Positions 1 to 9,377 are shown, counted from the first letter of the stretch. The stretch is 64,000 nucleotides of DNA from Intestinibacter bartlettii (GCF_000154445.1 NZ_DS499566.1), one strand, 5' to 3'. Program-made: numbers and translations. The notes: generated by a model from the letters alone, not told the origin.

Positions 1-83
1 TAATTAAAGATTAGGTTTTATTTTTTTGAAGTAAAAAATATAAAATTTTAGTAACAATATAGTTACATTTAACAAAATTTTGA

Positions 84-112
84 TTGTTTTAATTTGATAA
101 TTAAAATATAAT
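84..112 (+). promoter_or_regulatory. Promoter of the VanW-family gene
   Basis: A TTGTTT -35 box (84-89) and a perfect TATAAT -10 box (107-112) are separated by 17 bases, the ideal vegetative sigma spacing. The VanW gene starts 30 bases downstream behind a GGGGTG ribosome site. Seen directly; the transcription start is inferred. Confidence 0.7.
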
Positions 113-141
113 CTAATAGTACATAGAAATGGGGTGAAAAA

Positions 142-1392
142 ATGAGCGAAGACACAGCCGTAAAACAAAAGGGTGATTTTAAAAGTAAAAGGAATATTAT
201 ACTTATAATTTTGATTGTAATAATTATTGTTTTTGTTGGTATTTTAAATTATTTCACATCAAAGAATTTATATAATGGAAAAATTGCTCAAAACATTTAT
301 ATAGAGGATGTAAATGTATCAAATATGACAAAACAAGAAGCACTTGAAACTATTGATGCAAAATATCCTACTAAGAAAGTTAATTTATCTTATAATAATG
401 AATATTACACTATAGAGCCAAATCAGGTGGACTTATCATACGACACTAAAGATGTAGTAGATAGTGCATATAATTTAACTAGAGAAAATTCATATTTCTC
501 AAATATAGTGACTTATATAAGTACAAAATTTAAAGGGCATGATTTTAGCATAAAGGTATCATATGATGAAGATAAATTAGACAAAAAAATAAGTAGTATA
601 TCAAAACAAATAAATAAGTCATCTGTAGATGCATCTATTTCAGTTACATCTGGGATTTATGTAAAAGAATCACAAACAGGTCTTAAATGTGATGATAAAG
701 AAAATAAAAAATTAATTGAAAAAGCTTATAAAGACAAAAATTACGAAACTATAGCTTTAAAAGTTGATGTTACACAACCAAAAATAAAAACAGAAGATTT
801 AAAAAGTATAGATAGTGTACTTGCAGGATACTCAACTACTTTTAATTCATCTATATATGGAAGATCTTATAATATAGCATTAGCATTAAAAAGATGTAGT
901 ACAGTAGTAATGCCAGGAGAAACTTTCTCATATAACAAAGCTACAGGTCCAAGAACAATTAGCAATGGGTTCCAAAATGCATCTGTTATAGTATCTGGAA
1001 CATACCAAGATGCACCAGGTGGTGGTGTTTGCCAAGGCTCAACTACTTTATTTAATGCAGCTTTATTATCAGGGCTTGATATAACGCAAGTTCGTAATCA
1101 TAGTAAAACATCATCATATGTTCCTAGGGGAAGAGATGCTATGGTAAACGATAGTGATAGTGATTTTAAATTTACAAATAACTTTAATCATCCAGTATAT
1201 ATATCTGCATATGCAGGAGGCGGACAAGCTAGTGTAAAAATATATGGAAGCTCTCAAGATAAAGTTTCAGTTAGTATAAAAACTGACAACTTTATATATA
1301 ATGGATTGCCAGGTGCAAAAACTTATAGAACAATAACTAAAAATGGAAAATCAGAAACTAAACACATTTATACAGCTGTATATCAAGAATAA
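142..1392 (+). CDS. VanW family protein, membrane-anchored
   Basis: A 416-residue protein with a short lysine-rich cytoplasmic N-terminus and one membrane segment (about residues 19-41), so most of it faces the cell wall. The middle (about 50-215) looks like the putative peptidoglycan-binding domain that usually precedes VanW. The C-terminal VanW domain has the family hallmarks GRSYNIALAL, MPGETFSYN, PGGGVCQGSTT and VRNHSKTSSYVPRGRDA. The family was named from vancomycin-resistance clusters, but its biochemistry is unsettled and stand-alone copies like this do not imply resistance. ATG start with a GGGGTG ribosome site; own promoter upstream and terminator downstream, so probably monocistronic. 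Confidence 0.88.
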   Translation: MSEDTAVKQKGDFKSKRNIILIILIVIIIVFVGILNYFTSKNLYNGKIAQNIYIEDVNVSNMTKQEALETIDAKYPTKKVNLSYNNEYYTIEPNQVDLSYDTKDVVDSAYNLTRENSYFSNIVTYISTKFKGHDFSIKVSYDEDKLDKKISSISKQINKSSVDASISVTSGIYVKESQTGLKCDDKENKKLIEKAYKDKNYETIALKVDVTQPKIKTEDLKSIDSVLAGYSTTFNSSIYGRSYNIALALKRCSTVVMPGETFSYNKATGPRTISNGFQNASVIVSGTYQDAPGGGVCQGSTTLFNAALLSGLDITQVRNHSKTSSYVPRGRDAMVNDSDSDFKFTNNFNHPVYISAYAGGGQASVKIYGSSQDKVSVSIKTDNFIYNGLPGAKTYRTITKNGKSETKHIYTAVYQE

Positions 1393-1402
1393 GATTATAA
1401 TA

Positions 1403-1433
1403 AGGCAAACTCAGTTTGAGTTTGTCTTTTTTA
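1403..1433 (+). terminator. Intrinsic terminator after the VanW gene
   Basis: An inverted repeat (AGGCAAACTCA pairing with TGAGTTTGTCT) is followed by a run of T, placed just after the VanW stop codon. Confidence 0.8.
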
Positions 1434-1534
1434 AATTTATTCATTAAAAAAATCTTAAGTTTCATATAAAGATTATTTAGATTCAAATTTTTATGATATA
1501 ATATGTTGAAGTTATTTGGAAAGAGGGAGATTAC

Positions 1535-2461
1535 GTGTTAATTATAGACGATAGATATGAGGTTTATAATGATAATTTAGAAATAGATAAATTTTATAAA
1601 GTAAAAGATATAGAAACTAATTCATATGTATTTTTAAAAAAGTTAGAGCAAAATAAAAATATAAAGGATAGTTTTATACCAAATTTGATTGATGAATCTA
1701 CAATGATTTTAAACTTAGATTCAAAATATATAGCAAATATTTTAGATGTTATTAGCTATGAATCTACATATTATGTAATTAGCGAATATTTTGATGGAAT
1801 AAGTTTGCTTGATTTAGTTAATAATAAAGATTTAAAAACAAATGATATTATTTCAATAAGTAAACAGATAATAAGTGCTATGAAGCTTTGTGACGAAAGG
1901 GGCTTATATCACGGAGCTTTTAGATTAGATAATGTTTTTATAGATAAAGACTACAATATAAAAATATATGACTTAGGAATAACTAAAGCAAATGGTGGCG
2001 TTAATATAAGAATGAACAACAATATTGCCTTCTTATGCCCACATCAATTAAATGTAAATTACACTGATAAAGAAAGTGATTTCTTTGCCATAGGAATTAT
2101 AATGTACTACTGCTTATTTAAGAAAATGCCATTTAAAATAGGAGTAAATGATAGAGAAATGTTAAAAAATATAGATAAAGGCATAGATTTAAATAAAGAT
2201 AGAACAACAGCTTTAAGCAAGGGTCTAGTAGATATTATAAAAAAATTATTGGCCAGAAAAAATAAATACAGTAGTTACAGTGAAATCTTAATAGATTTGA
2301 CTAAAATAATGTATGTAAATGCAGATATTGTCGAAACTAAAAATACAGAATATGACGAAGGCATTTATATACAACATAAAAAGAGTAATTCTTTTATGAT
2401 AAAGCTTATATCAATAATTATGTGTGCTGTAGTATTAGTAATAGTAATTGCACAGTTATAA
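1535..2461 (+). CDS. Membrane-anchored Ser/Thr kinase-like protein, probable pseudokinase
   Basis: A 308-residue protein with a protein-kinase fold and one C-terminal membrane segment (about 287-306). GTG start behind AGAGGGAGA; a -10 TATAAT lies at 1497-1502. The beta-3 lysine context FLKKL is present near residue 34. The catalytic loop reads HGAFRLDN (from His126), so the catalytic Asp of HRD is replaced by Ala128, while the magnesium-binding motif survives as DLG (146-148). No extracellular PASTA repeats follow the membrane segment, unlike PrkC. Loss of the catalytic base suggests a signalling scaffold or very weak kinase; this is inference from motifs. The next gene, a permease, starts 26 bases after the stop, suggesting co-transcription. 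Confidence 0.8.
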   Translation: MLIIDDRYEVYNDNLEIDKFYKVKDIETNSYVFLKKLEQNKNIKDSFIPNLIDESTMILNLDSKYIANILDVISYESTYYVISEYFDGISLLDLVNNKDLKTNDIISISKQIISAMKLCDERGLYHGAFRLDNVFIDKDYNIKIYDLGITKANGGVNIRMNNNIAFLCPHQLNVNYTDKESDFFAIGIIMYYCLFKKMPFKIGVNDREMLKNIDKGIDLNKDRTTALSKGLVDIIKKLLARKNKYSSYSEILIDLTKIMYVNADIVETKNTEYDEGIYIQHKKSNSFMIKLISIIMCAVVLVIVIAQL

Positions 2462-2486
2462 TTATCTGATAAGAAAGGAAGGAAAA

Positions 2487-3653
2487 ATGAAGGTAAATTG
2501 GAATAGTAAATATAACACAATAACAGCATATTCTTTAATTGTTATATTTTCTAGTATTTTATTCTACTTTTTTGCATCACAAATAGGGTCATATAGTGCA
2601 AAAGTAGGTTATTTAATTTCAATAATGTATCCATTTATAATTGGATTTGTACTTGCATACTTATTGAATTTTATATTAAAATTTTATGAAGAAAGAATTT
2701 TAGTAAATATCAAATATTTTAATAAATTAAAACAAAGTAAAAAGAGACTTATAAGTATACTTCTTACATATTTAACATTTGGAATAATGATTTATTTATG
2801 TATACACTTTGTATTGCCACAACTTACAGAGAGTATCGTAGGTATAGTAAATCAGATACCACATTATATGGAAATAGCTAGTAAGATGACCCAAGATATA
2901 ATAAAAGACTTCGATATAAGTGATCAAATGGCAACTTTCTTAAATGACAAACTAAATGAAATTTCAACAAGATTGATTGCATTTATAAGTGAGATAGTAC
3001 CGCTTATAGCTAATATAATTATGTCACTATTATCTAGTATATGGAATATAGTTTTAGGGCTTATAATATCTGTTTATTTATTGTTAGATAAAGAGCAATT
3101 CTATGCTATGTCTAAAAAAATGGTAAGTGCTATATTTAACAAAAAAACAGCAGATAGAATACTTGAATTAACTCACAGAAGTAATAACACTTTTGGTCGT
3201 TTTATAAGTGGTAAAATTATAGACTCTGCAATAATAGGAGTAATAAGTTTTATATTATTTGCAATAGCTAAAATGCCTTATGTAGTGCTTATTTCTGTAA
3301 TAATAGGTGTTACAAATGTAATACCATTTTTCGGGCCATTTATAGGAGCAGTACCGTGTTTTATATTAATATTATTTGAATCACCTACAAAAGCTTTGAT
3401 ATTTTTAATATTAATATTCCTAATACAACAGTTAGATGGAAATGTAATAGGACCTAAAATATTAGGAAACTCTATAGGTATTTCCGCATTCTGGATATTA
3501 TTTGCTATATTAGTAGCAGGAGAAATATTTGGATTAGTTGGTATGGTAATAGGAGTACCTTTATTTGCAGTAATTTACTCTATAATTAAAGAAAATGTAG
3601 AGTATAAATTAAGAGAAAAAAATTTACCTACAGATACGAAAGATTATATGTAG
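2487..3653 (+). CDS. AI-2E family transporter (putative permease)
   Basis: A 388-residue polytopic membrane protein with about eight hydrophobic segments, a charged loop around residues 75-85 and the conserved C-terminal block with PFFGPFIGAVP and LDGNVIGPKILGNSIG, typical of the AI-2E (former UPF0118/DUF20) family. Members have been linked to autoinducer-2 export or to Na+/H+ exchange; substrate cannot be read here. The start is set at the ATG at 2487 because AGGAAGG lies just upstream; a longer in-frame extension to 2448 would overlap the preceding gene and lacks a ribosome site. A terminator follows. Confidence 0.85.
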   Translation: MKVNWNSKYNTITAYSLIVIFSSILFYFFASQIGSYSAKVGYLISIMYPFIIGFVLAYLLNFILKFYEERILVNIKYFNKLKQSKKRLISILLTYLTFGIMIYLCIHFVLPQLTESIVGIVNQIPHYMEIASKMTQDIIKDFDISDQMATFLNDKLNEISTRLIAFISEIVPLIANIIMSLLSSIWNIVLGLIISVYLLLDKEQFYAMSKKMVSAIFNKKTADRILELTHRSNNTFGRFISGKIIDSAIIGVISFILFAIAKMPYVVLISVIIGVTNVIPFFGPFIGAVPCFILILFESPTKALIFLILIFLIQQLDGNVIGPKILGNSIGISAFWILFAILVAGEIFGLVGMVIGVPLFAVIYSIIKENVEYKLREKNLPTDTKDYM

Positions 3654-3668
3654 AATGTAGATGTATTG

Positions 3669-3713
3669 AATAACTCATATAAATAGAAACTTATTTATAT
3701 GGGTTATTTTTTT
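3669..3713 (+). terminator. Intrinsic terminator after the AI-2E gene
   Basis: A 17-bp stem (arms 3669-3685 and 3692-3708, one G-U pair) is followed by a run of T residues. Confidence 0.8.
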
Positions 3714-3722
3714 GCATTTATA

Positions 3723-3750
3723 TTGTTAAAATTTGTAAATGAGATATAAT
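3723..3750 (+). promoter_or_regulatory. Promoter of the vWA/MoxR cluster
   Basis: TTGTTA (3723-3728), a 16-base spacer and a perfect TATAAT (3745-3750) stand about 30 bases before the first gene of the cluster. Confidence 0.6.
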
Positions 3751-3781
3751 TAAATAATGAATGTAATTAGGGGTGGTAAGT

Positions 3782-5008
3782 TTGACAATAGAGGAAAGTA
3801 TAAGTAAATTAAAAATTAATTTAATAAGAAGAAGACCTTTTTATGGTGTAATCTTGATGAAATTAAATGAACTTAGGGAAAGTGATGCAATAGATATAGC
3901 AAGTACTGATGGAAATACTATTTTTTATAATAGAGAGTATATGGAGAGTTTAACTGAAAGTGAGAGAAATTTTTACCTACTTCATCAACTTTATCACTGT
4001 ATTTTTATGCATCCTACTAGAATGGTAAATAAAGATAGCAAGGTGGCAAACATAGCTGCAGATTATTTAGTAAATTACTATATAGATATGGAGAAAGAGG
4101 AATTTAGAAGAAATCAAATAATGATTACACCTCCAAAAGATGCGCTTATGGTAGAAAGTCAAGAGGATAAAGATTTATTAGAGAAACTATCTTTTGAGCA
4201 GCTTTATGAAATACTTTATAAAAATATGAAAAAACAGGAGCAAAATAAAAATATAGATGATAATATCGAAAGCAATGGAGAGGGTAAAAGTGGTTTAGGT
4301 AAAAATATAAATTATCAAAATGTAAAAGAAGATTTAATAAGACCTAAAAATGTGCAAAAGACATCATCAAATATGAGAAGGATAATCCAAGAGAGCATAA
4401 TTACTAATAAGATGCAGGGAAATAAATCTATGGGTGATATGCCAGGTAATTTGCTAAGAAAGATTGAAGATTTAATTGGAACTAGACTTCCATGGCATAA
4501 ATACTTAAGAAGGTATTTGAGTAATATATCTTCTGATGACTTATCTTTTGATACTCCAGATAAAAATCACATATATAGAGAACTTATTTTGCCTGGGCCA
4601 TATGAGGATGAAAATAGATTAGAGGATATATTATTTGTAATAGATACATCTGGGTCTATTTCAGATGATGATTTAAATAATTTTATGACACAAGCTTATA
4701 ATATTTGCAATGATTTTAATGCAACTGGGAAGGTAATATTTTTTGATAGTATAGTTCAAGATATTTTTGATATAGACAAAGATAATTTTAAAAAGGCAAG
4801 ACCAACAGGTGGAGAAGGTACTAATGTCGACAGTGCTTTTTCTTATATAAGAGATAAAAAATTAAAGTATATATGTGCTGTAGTTTTGACTGATGGATAT
4901 TTTCCAAGACCGAATATATTGATTAGAAATGTTATTTGGTGTTTGACAGAAGATGCAACTACGAGAAATATTGAAGGATATAAGGGATCTAAAATAATTA
5001 AAATGTAA
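3782..5008 (+). CDS. Metallopeptidase-like / vWA domain protein (DUF2201 type)
   Basis: About 408 residues. The N-terminal half resembles the DUF2201 metallopeptidase-like domain but its zinc motif reads HQLYH-CIFM-H (His68, His72, His77), so the catalytic Glu of HExxH is Gln. A charged low-complexity linker (about 150-190) leads to a C-terminal von Willebrand A domain with a complete MIDAS: DTSGS near residue 288, the Thr in GGEGTNVDS and the Asp in LTDGYF. Such proteins normally partner the MoxR-type AAA ATPase encoded next door, probably as a metal-dependent protein-remodelling pair; the client is unknown. The TTG at 3782 is chosen because AGGGGTGG sits 5 bases upstream; a GTG at 3773 overlaps that site. 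Confidence 0.8.
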   Translation: MTIEESISKLKINLIRRRPFYGVILMKLNELRESDAIDIASTDGNTIFYNREYMESLTESERNFYLLHQLYHCIFMHPTRMVNKDSKVANIAADYLVNYYIDMEKEEFRRNQIMITPPKDALMVESQEDKDLLEKLSFEQLYEILYKNMKKQEQNKNIDDNIESNGEGKSGLGKNINYQNVKEDLIRPKNVQKTSSNMRRIIQESIITNKMQGNKSMGDMPGNLLRKIEDLIGTRLPWHKYLRRYLSNISSDDLSFDTPDKNHIYRELILPGPYEDENRLEDILFVIDTSGSISDDDLNNFMTQAYNICNDFNATGKVIFFDSIVQDIFDIDKDNFKKARPTGGEGTNVDSAFSYIRDKKLKYICAVVLTDGYFPRPNILIRNVIWCLTEDATTRNIEGYKGSKIIKM

Positions 5009-5060
5009 GAAAATTTTGATTTTACATATGCTAAAAAATTTAAAATAAAGGGGTTAAAAA

Positions 5061-6152
5061 ATGTCTACTATAAATATAGAACAATTTGAAAAAATAGTTG
5101 AGTTTAATATCGATAATAATATAAAAAGAGCAATTTTAGGACTTGGTTCTTCAGGAATTGGTAAATCTGCAGTAATAAAACAAATAACAGAAAGAAAAAA
5201 TATGGGTCTTATAGATTTAAGGCTTCTATTATACACAGAAACGGATTTAAAAGGGATACCCTTTCCAAATGAAGATAAAACAAGAACAAAATGGCTTCCA
5301 AATGATATTCTTCCGAATGTAGAAAGAGACGGGGAGAGAGGGATTCTTTTGGTTGAAGAGCTTACATCAGCGCCCAAAAGAGTTCAGGCAGCAGCATATC
5401 AATTAATTCAAGATAGACGCTTAGGCGAATATATACTTCCAGAAGGATGGTTTATCGTTGCACTTGGCAATAGAGAAGACGACAATGGTGTGTTTGTCCA
5501 AATGCCATCACCACTAGCAAATAGATTTGAAATTCACGATATAGGATATGATTTAGATATATGGAAGAAAAACTTTGCATATAAAACAGGGGTAAATCCT
5601 TTTGTAATAAGCTATTTAAACTTCAAACCAGGAGCTCTTCACAACTTTGTGCCAGATAGTACTTCTATGATATTTGCATCACCGAGAACATGGCATGCAG
5701 TAAGTGATATATTAAATACAAATGTATTTGACTTTGATGATGATATACTTAGATACAAAATAGAAGGTAATATCGGAGAAATTGAATGTAATAGCTTTTT
5801 ACAATTTTGCAAATTGAAAGATGAACTTGTAAGTGTAGACGATATATTATCTGGGGTAGATGTAGAAATTCCAACAGAACACGATAAAATATATTTATTA
5901 ATAGGAAGTATAATTTCTAGATTAGAAGATTTAAGACAGATAAATGATATAGATGATGTAGATGAAGAGCTTATATCAAAATTTGAAAATGCAATTAATT
6001 TCTTATTAAAATTAAAACCAGAATTTACAGTTTTAGGTCTTAAAGATTTAGTTTCACTTAATAAAAAACTTGTAAAAGGATTATTTATAGAAGAATTAGA
6101 CAACGACGATATAATAGACTTTATAACAGAAAATGACTATATATTTGAATAA
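5061..6152 (+). CDS. MoxR-like AAA ATPase
   Basis: 363 residues. Walker A is GSSGIGKS (29-36), Walker B is the ILLVEEL stretch, and the following APKRVQAAAYQLIQDRRLG and LGNREDD segments fit the AAA_5/MoxR group, where sensor 1 is the Asn. The C-terminal third is acidic and helical, with no further recognised domain. MoxR ATPases typically act with a vWA-domain protein as chaperone or activator, and the gene immediately upstream supplies one. ATG start behind GGGG; 52-base gap to the vWA gene and only 14 bases to the next gene, so one operon is likely. Confidence 0.85.
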   Translation: MSTINIEQFEKIVEFNIDNNIKRAILGLGSSGIGKSAVIKQITERKNMGLIDLRLLLYTETDLKGIPFPNEDKTRTKWLPNDILPNVERDGERGILLVEELTSAPKRVQAAAYQLIQDRRLGEYILPEGWFIVALGNREDDNGVFVQMPSPLANRFEIHDIGYDLDIWKKNFAYKTGVNPFVISYLNFKPGALHNFVPDSTSMIFASPRTWHAVSDILNTNVFDFDDDILRYKIEGNIGEIECNSFLQFCKLKDELVSVDDILSGVDVEIPTEHDKIYLLIGSIISRLEDLRQINDIDDVDEELISKFENAINFLLKLKPEFTVLGLKDLVSLNKKLVKGLFIEELDNDDIIDFITENDYIFE

Positions 6153-6166
6153 ATAGAAGGTGGGTT

Positions 6167-7057
6167 ATGAATAAAAAAGAACATATCAACAATACGATTT
6201 TAGACTTTGACACTACATTAAATATTTTATTCGATGAATATGAATTAGATATAAGTCTTCCAATTGAAAAATGTCTTTCTAATGAAAGTATAAAAGATAT
6301 AATACCAACAGAAGAAAATACAATATTTGATAAACTAGATAGCGTATATTATAAAGGTATAAAAGATTTATTTCGTACATTAAAGAAAGTGGATAGACTA
6401 GGTGCTCCAAAGTTTCATTATTATAAAGATAACACAATAAAAGTCACATCTTCTTTAATAGAAAATTACAAATTAGATGGTCATGTAGATAATTTATATA
6501 ATTTTAAAACTACATATTTGTCTAGGTTAAAAGAATTTTTGGAAGGTCTAAGTCCTATTAAATATATACAATACTTAGTAAATATAGAGGGATTAATTTT
6601 AGAATTAGGAGAGCCAAAGCTTACTATAGATGGTGCCAATATAATTTTGAGATATCCTTTTGATATAGAAAATATAGATGAAATGGTAGAAAATATAAAA
6701 GAAGAATTTAAAAATTTTAAAATAGAAGCTCTTTCATGTGTAGTAGTGTTAAGACAAAGTGGAAATGAAATATATGTTCCAATCAAATATCAAGATTATT
6801 TCTTTCCAAAATGTTTTGATAAAGCTTTAGATGACTTAGAGATAAAAAGTTTATTTAAATCTAAAATAGTTGAAACAGTTATAGATGGAGAATTTCAAAA
6901 TTTATATTATTTTAGTGCTTATGAGTATATGAATAATAAAACTAATAGACCTTATTGTTATATATATATAAAGGATAATAGACTTTGTGATTTAGAAAAA
7001 TCGAAAGTAATTAATAAATTATTAAAGTTACAAGATAATTTGGAAGTAGGTATTTAA
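6167..7057 (+). CDS. Conserved cluster protein of unknown function (296 aa)
   Basis: A soluble acidic protein with no signal peptide or membrane segment and no motif I recognise. Its start (ATG behind AAGGTGGG) is 14 bases after the MoxR-like gene and its stop is 1 base before the next start, so it belongs to the same operon. By position it may be a client, adaptor or regulator of the vWA/AAA pair; that is inference only. Confidence 0.7.
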   Translation: MNKKEHINNTILDFDTTLNILFDEYELDISLPIEKCLSNESIKDIIPTEENTIFDKLDSVYYKGIKDLFRTLKKVDRLGAPKFHYYKDNTIKVTSSLIENYKLDGHVDNLYNFKTTYLSRLKEFLEGLSPIKYIQYLVNIEGLILELGEPKLTIDGANIILRYPFDIENIDEMVENIKEEFKNFKIEALSCVVVLRQSGNEIYVPIKYQDYFFPKCFDKALDDLEIKSLFKSKIVETVIDGEFQNLYYFSAYEYMNNKTNRPYCYIYIKDNRLCDLEKSKVINKLLKLQDNLEVGI

Positions 7058-7058
7058 T

Positions 7059-7739
7059 ATGATAAGTACAGAAACTATGATAAAGAGAATAAATGAAGAG
7101 ATTGAAAAATTAAAACAAAAGGATATATTAGTAAAGGTAAAGATGCCTGTAAGCGAAGAAAATAAATTTTCTACATATAGTACTCATGAGTTAAACTCTG
7201 TCTCATATCAAGTTATTTATGCACCAAAGAACATAGTTTTATATGAAGATGAGTATTTTATAAACTTTTTCTTGAATTATTTAATAAACTTATATACAAA
7301 AAGCGATAAGATACTTTATCTTTTAGAAAATATAAAAGAAGATGCATATGTAAGTCTAGGGCTTGTAGATTATAATAGCTATTTTCATTTTACGAAAGAT
7401 AAAGTAATAATAAACATAGATACTTTTTCTGAAGATAAAGAAAAATTTAAAGCTCTGATAAATATATACGATAAAGAGCCAAAAGTTTTTATAAGAAATA
7501 TAATTGAAAATTCTCTTGCAAATGAATTTAATGATCTTTTAAGACGAGGAAAAATGAGATTTTTTAATTCTACAATATTTAATGTAAAGGTAAGGGGTAA
7601 GAAATATGCAGTATTTACGACTTCTAATTCTAAGGAAAAAATAATGTATATTTTAGATGAAGATAATAACTATGTAGATATATTTGATGATAGATATTCA
7701 AAGATACTTAAAAAGTTATCTTTAGTAAACAGTCTTTAG
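7059..7739 (+). CDS. Conserved cluster protein of unknown function (226 aa)
   Basis: A soluble, mixed-charge protein without membrane segments or motifs known to me. It starts 1 base after the stop of the 296-residue gene, which implies translational coupling. Its base composition matches its neighbours and there is no sign of transfer. Confidence 0.68.
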   Translation: MISTETMIKRINEEIEKLKQKDILVKVKMPVSEENKFSTYSTHELNSVSYQVIYAPKNIVLYEDEYFINFFLNYLINLYTKSDKILYLLENIKEDAYVSLGLVDYNSYFHFTKDKVIINIDTFSEDKEKFKALINIYDKEPKVFIRNIIENSLANEFNDLLRRGKMRFFNSTIFNVKVRGKKYAVFTTSNSKEKIMYILDEDNNYVDIFDDRYSKILKKLSLVNSL

Positions 7740-7759
7740 AATTAAATTGGAGGAATGCT

Positions 7760-8104
7760 ATGTATTATATAAATAAAACTTTTTTATATTCTAAAAAGAA
7801 TATAGCTGGATTTGAAATATTAGATAAGGATGATAGTGATTTTAGAATTCTTCTACATTATGATGAAGCGATTGAATTTATAAAAAATCAAGGTGGAAAA
7901 ATCTATAATGCAGAAATTTATGAAAAAGAAATCGATAATTTTGGAAAAGTGATTTACGATATAAAAGCTGATGGCGAGAAGTTAAAGGATTTAAAGGATA
8001 GAAAGCTTATTTTTAATCTAGCTATAATATTTAATGAAAGAGAAAGATATTATGAAGAATATGAAGAACTTTTCTTAAAGTATCTATGTGTTATAAATTT
8101 CTAG
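7760..8104 (+). CDS. Small protein of unknown function (114 aa)
   Basis: The last gene of the vWA/MoxR operon, 20 bases after the previous stop and preceded by TTGGAGGAATG. It is soluble, rich in Lys, Glu, Asp and Tyr, with no recognised motif. A strong terminator follows, closing the five-gene unit. Confidence 0.65.
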   Translation: MYYINKTFLYSKKNIAGFEILDKDDSDFRILLHYDEAIEFIKNQGGKIYNAEIYEKEIDNFGKVIYDIKADGEKLKDLKDRKLIFNLAIIFNERERYYEEYEELFLKYLCVINF

Positions 8105-8139
8105 TATTGAATGAAAATAAAATAAATAGGAAAGAATAG

Positions 8140-8185
8140 TGCTATAAGAAGATTTATATTAAATTTTCCTATAGCAATTTTTTTT
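8140..8185 (+). terminator. Terminator of the vWA/MoxR operon
   Basis: A 17-bp near-perfect stem (TGCTATAAG... pairing with ...CCTATAGCA, 8140-8176) is followed by a long T run. Confidence 0.8.
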
Positions 8186-8214
8186 AGAAAGGGTGGTTTA
8201 CAACTTAAAATTAT

Positions 8215-9261
8215 ATGAACTGTAAATGGAAATCTAAAAACAATACATCTTGCAATAGACATATAAAAGATGGCCATACATGTGTATTTCATAAAAATAA
8301 CAAAAATAAAAGAGAAAATATACTATTTAACCACTATATAAAAAAAGAAAAAATAACTTACTTTTTGGGTTTTATGTTTGAAGAGGACTTTGATATAAAA
8401 GAAGCTGTCAACTATAAATATAAATATCTTAAATTTGAAGATTGTACCTTTTATAAAAAAGCTAATTTCTCAAATTTTAGTTTTGAGAGGGATATAGAAT
8501 TCTTAAATTGCAAATTTTTAGATGAGACATCATTTTGTAATAGCGATATAAATTCTAATTTTGTTATGAATGGCAACTACTTCAATAAAAATATAATAAA
8601 CAATAAAATATTTAAAAATAGCGATATAAAAGGTCAAAGTTTTAAATTAATTGGTAACAGTAACTTGCCGAGATTAGATGGTATTTCGTTTTCAAAAGAA
8701 ACAAAATTCACTTTGAGGGATTGTCACTATATTAAAAGCTACAATTATATAGGAAAAATTAATTATACTATAGCTGAAATACAGGCAGAAAAAATACATG
8801 ACGATAAAAATATAGGATACTATATCTATTATGAAAGAAAATACAACACAATAAACAGAGATGACTTTAAAAGTTATGGTGAGTACTTAATATCAAAAGT
8901 ATTAAACTATGTAGCGAGAGAGCTTATGGGTTATGGAGAACACCTAAGCAAATTTTTTTTCTACATTATATGTATAATAAGTGGTTTTGCATTAATCTAT
9001 ATGTTTATAGGTATTACAACTCTTTCAGGCGAAATGATTAAACTTGATTTAAAAAATATAAATTCATATTCTATATCTCAAATTATAAAAATGTATATTG
9101 AATTTTGGTATTTTTCAGTAATAACCTTTTCTACGGTGGGTTTTGGAGATATGATTATAAATGGCATAATAGGTAAAATTCTTGTTTGTTTTGAGGTTTT
9201 CATAGGAATAACAATACAAAGCACATGGGCAGCACTTATAATAAAAAGAATGTTTAGATAA
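8215..9261 (+). CDS. Pentapeptide-repeat protein with C-terminal K+ channel domain
   Basis: 348 residues in three parts. The N-terminus has a likely zinc motif (Cys3, Cys13, Cys23, His26; CVFH). Residues about 75-125 contain pentapeptide-like repeats with Phe/Cys every fifth residue (CTFYKKANFSNFSF, LNCKFLDETSF). The C-terminal 110 residues hold two membrane helices around a pore loop with TVGFGD, a potassium-channel selectivity filter variant of the two-helix ion-channel family. Fusions of pentapeptide repeats with such channels are known in bacteria, but ligand and gating are not. The ATG at 8215 follows an in-frame stop at 8206-8208; the nearest ribosome site (AAAGGGTGG) is 18 bases away, unusually far. 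Confidence 0.78.
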   Translation: MNCKWKSKNNTSCNRHIKDGHTCVFHKNNKNKRENILFNHYIKKEKITYFLGFMFEEDFDIKEAVNYKYKYLKFEDCTFYKKANFSNFSFERDIEFLNCKFLDETSFCNSDINSNFVMNGNYFNKNIINNKIFKNSDIKGQSFKLIGNSNLPRLDGISFSKETKFTLRDCHYIKSYNYIGKINYTIAEIQAEKIHDDKNIGYYIYYERKYNTINRDDFKSYGEYLISKVLNYVARELMGYGEHLSKFFFYIICIISGFALIYMFIGITTLSGEMIKLDLKNINSYSISQIIKMYIEFWYFSVITFSTVGFGDMIINGIIGKILVCFEVFIGITIQSTWAALIIKRMFR

Positions 9262-9323
9262 TGAATTAAATGTTAAAAATATAAATAAATGAATTAAAGT
9301 AAATAATTACTAGGTTAAAAAAG

Positions 9324-9369
9324 CCTTCCATGTGAAAACTAATAAAGTATTTATTATTAATTTGGAAGG
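9324..9369 (+). promoter_or_regulatory. Inverted repeat that can mask the carboxypeptidase ribosome site
   Basis: CCTTCCA (9324-9330) is perfectly complementary to TGGAAGG (9363-9369), the ribosome-binding site of the next gene, with a 32-base AT-rich loop. If transcribed, the hairpin would hide the ribosome site. The pairing is seen; any regulatory role is inferred. Confidence 0.3.
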
Positions 9370-9377
9370 TGAAAGAC

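Noticed and set aside
142..1392. Vancomycin-resistance determinant
   Set aside because: Isolated VanW-domain genes are common in clostridia; no vanH, vanA/B or vanX genes are nearby.
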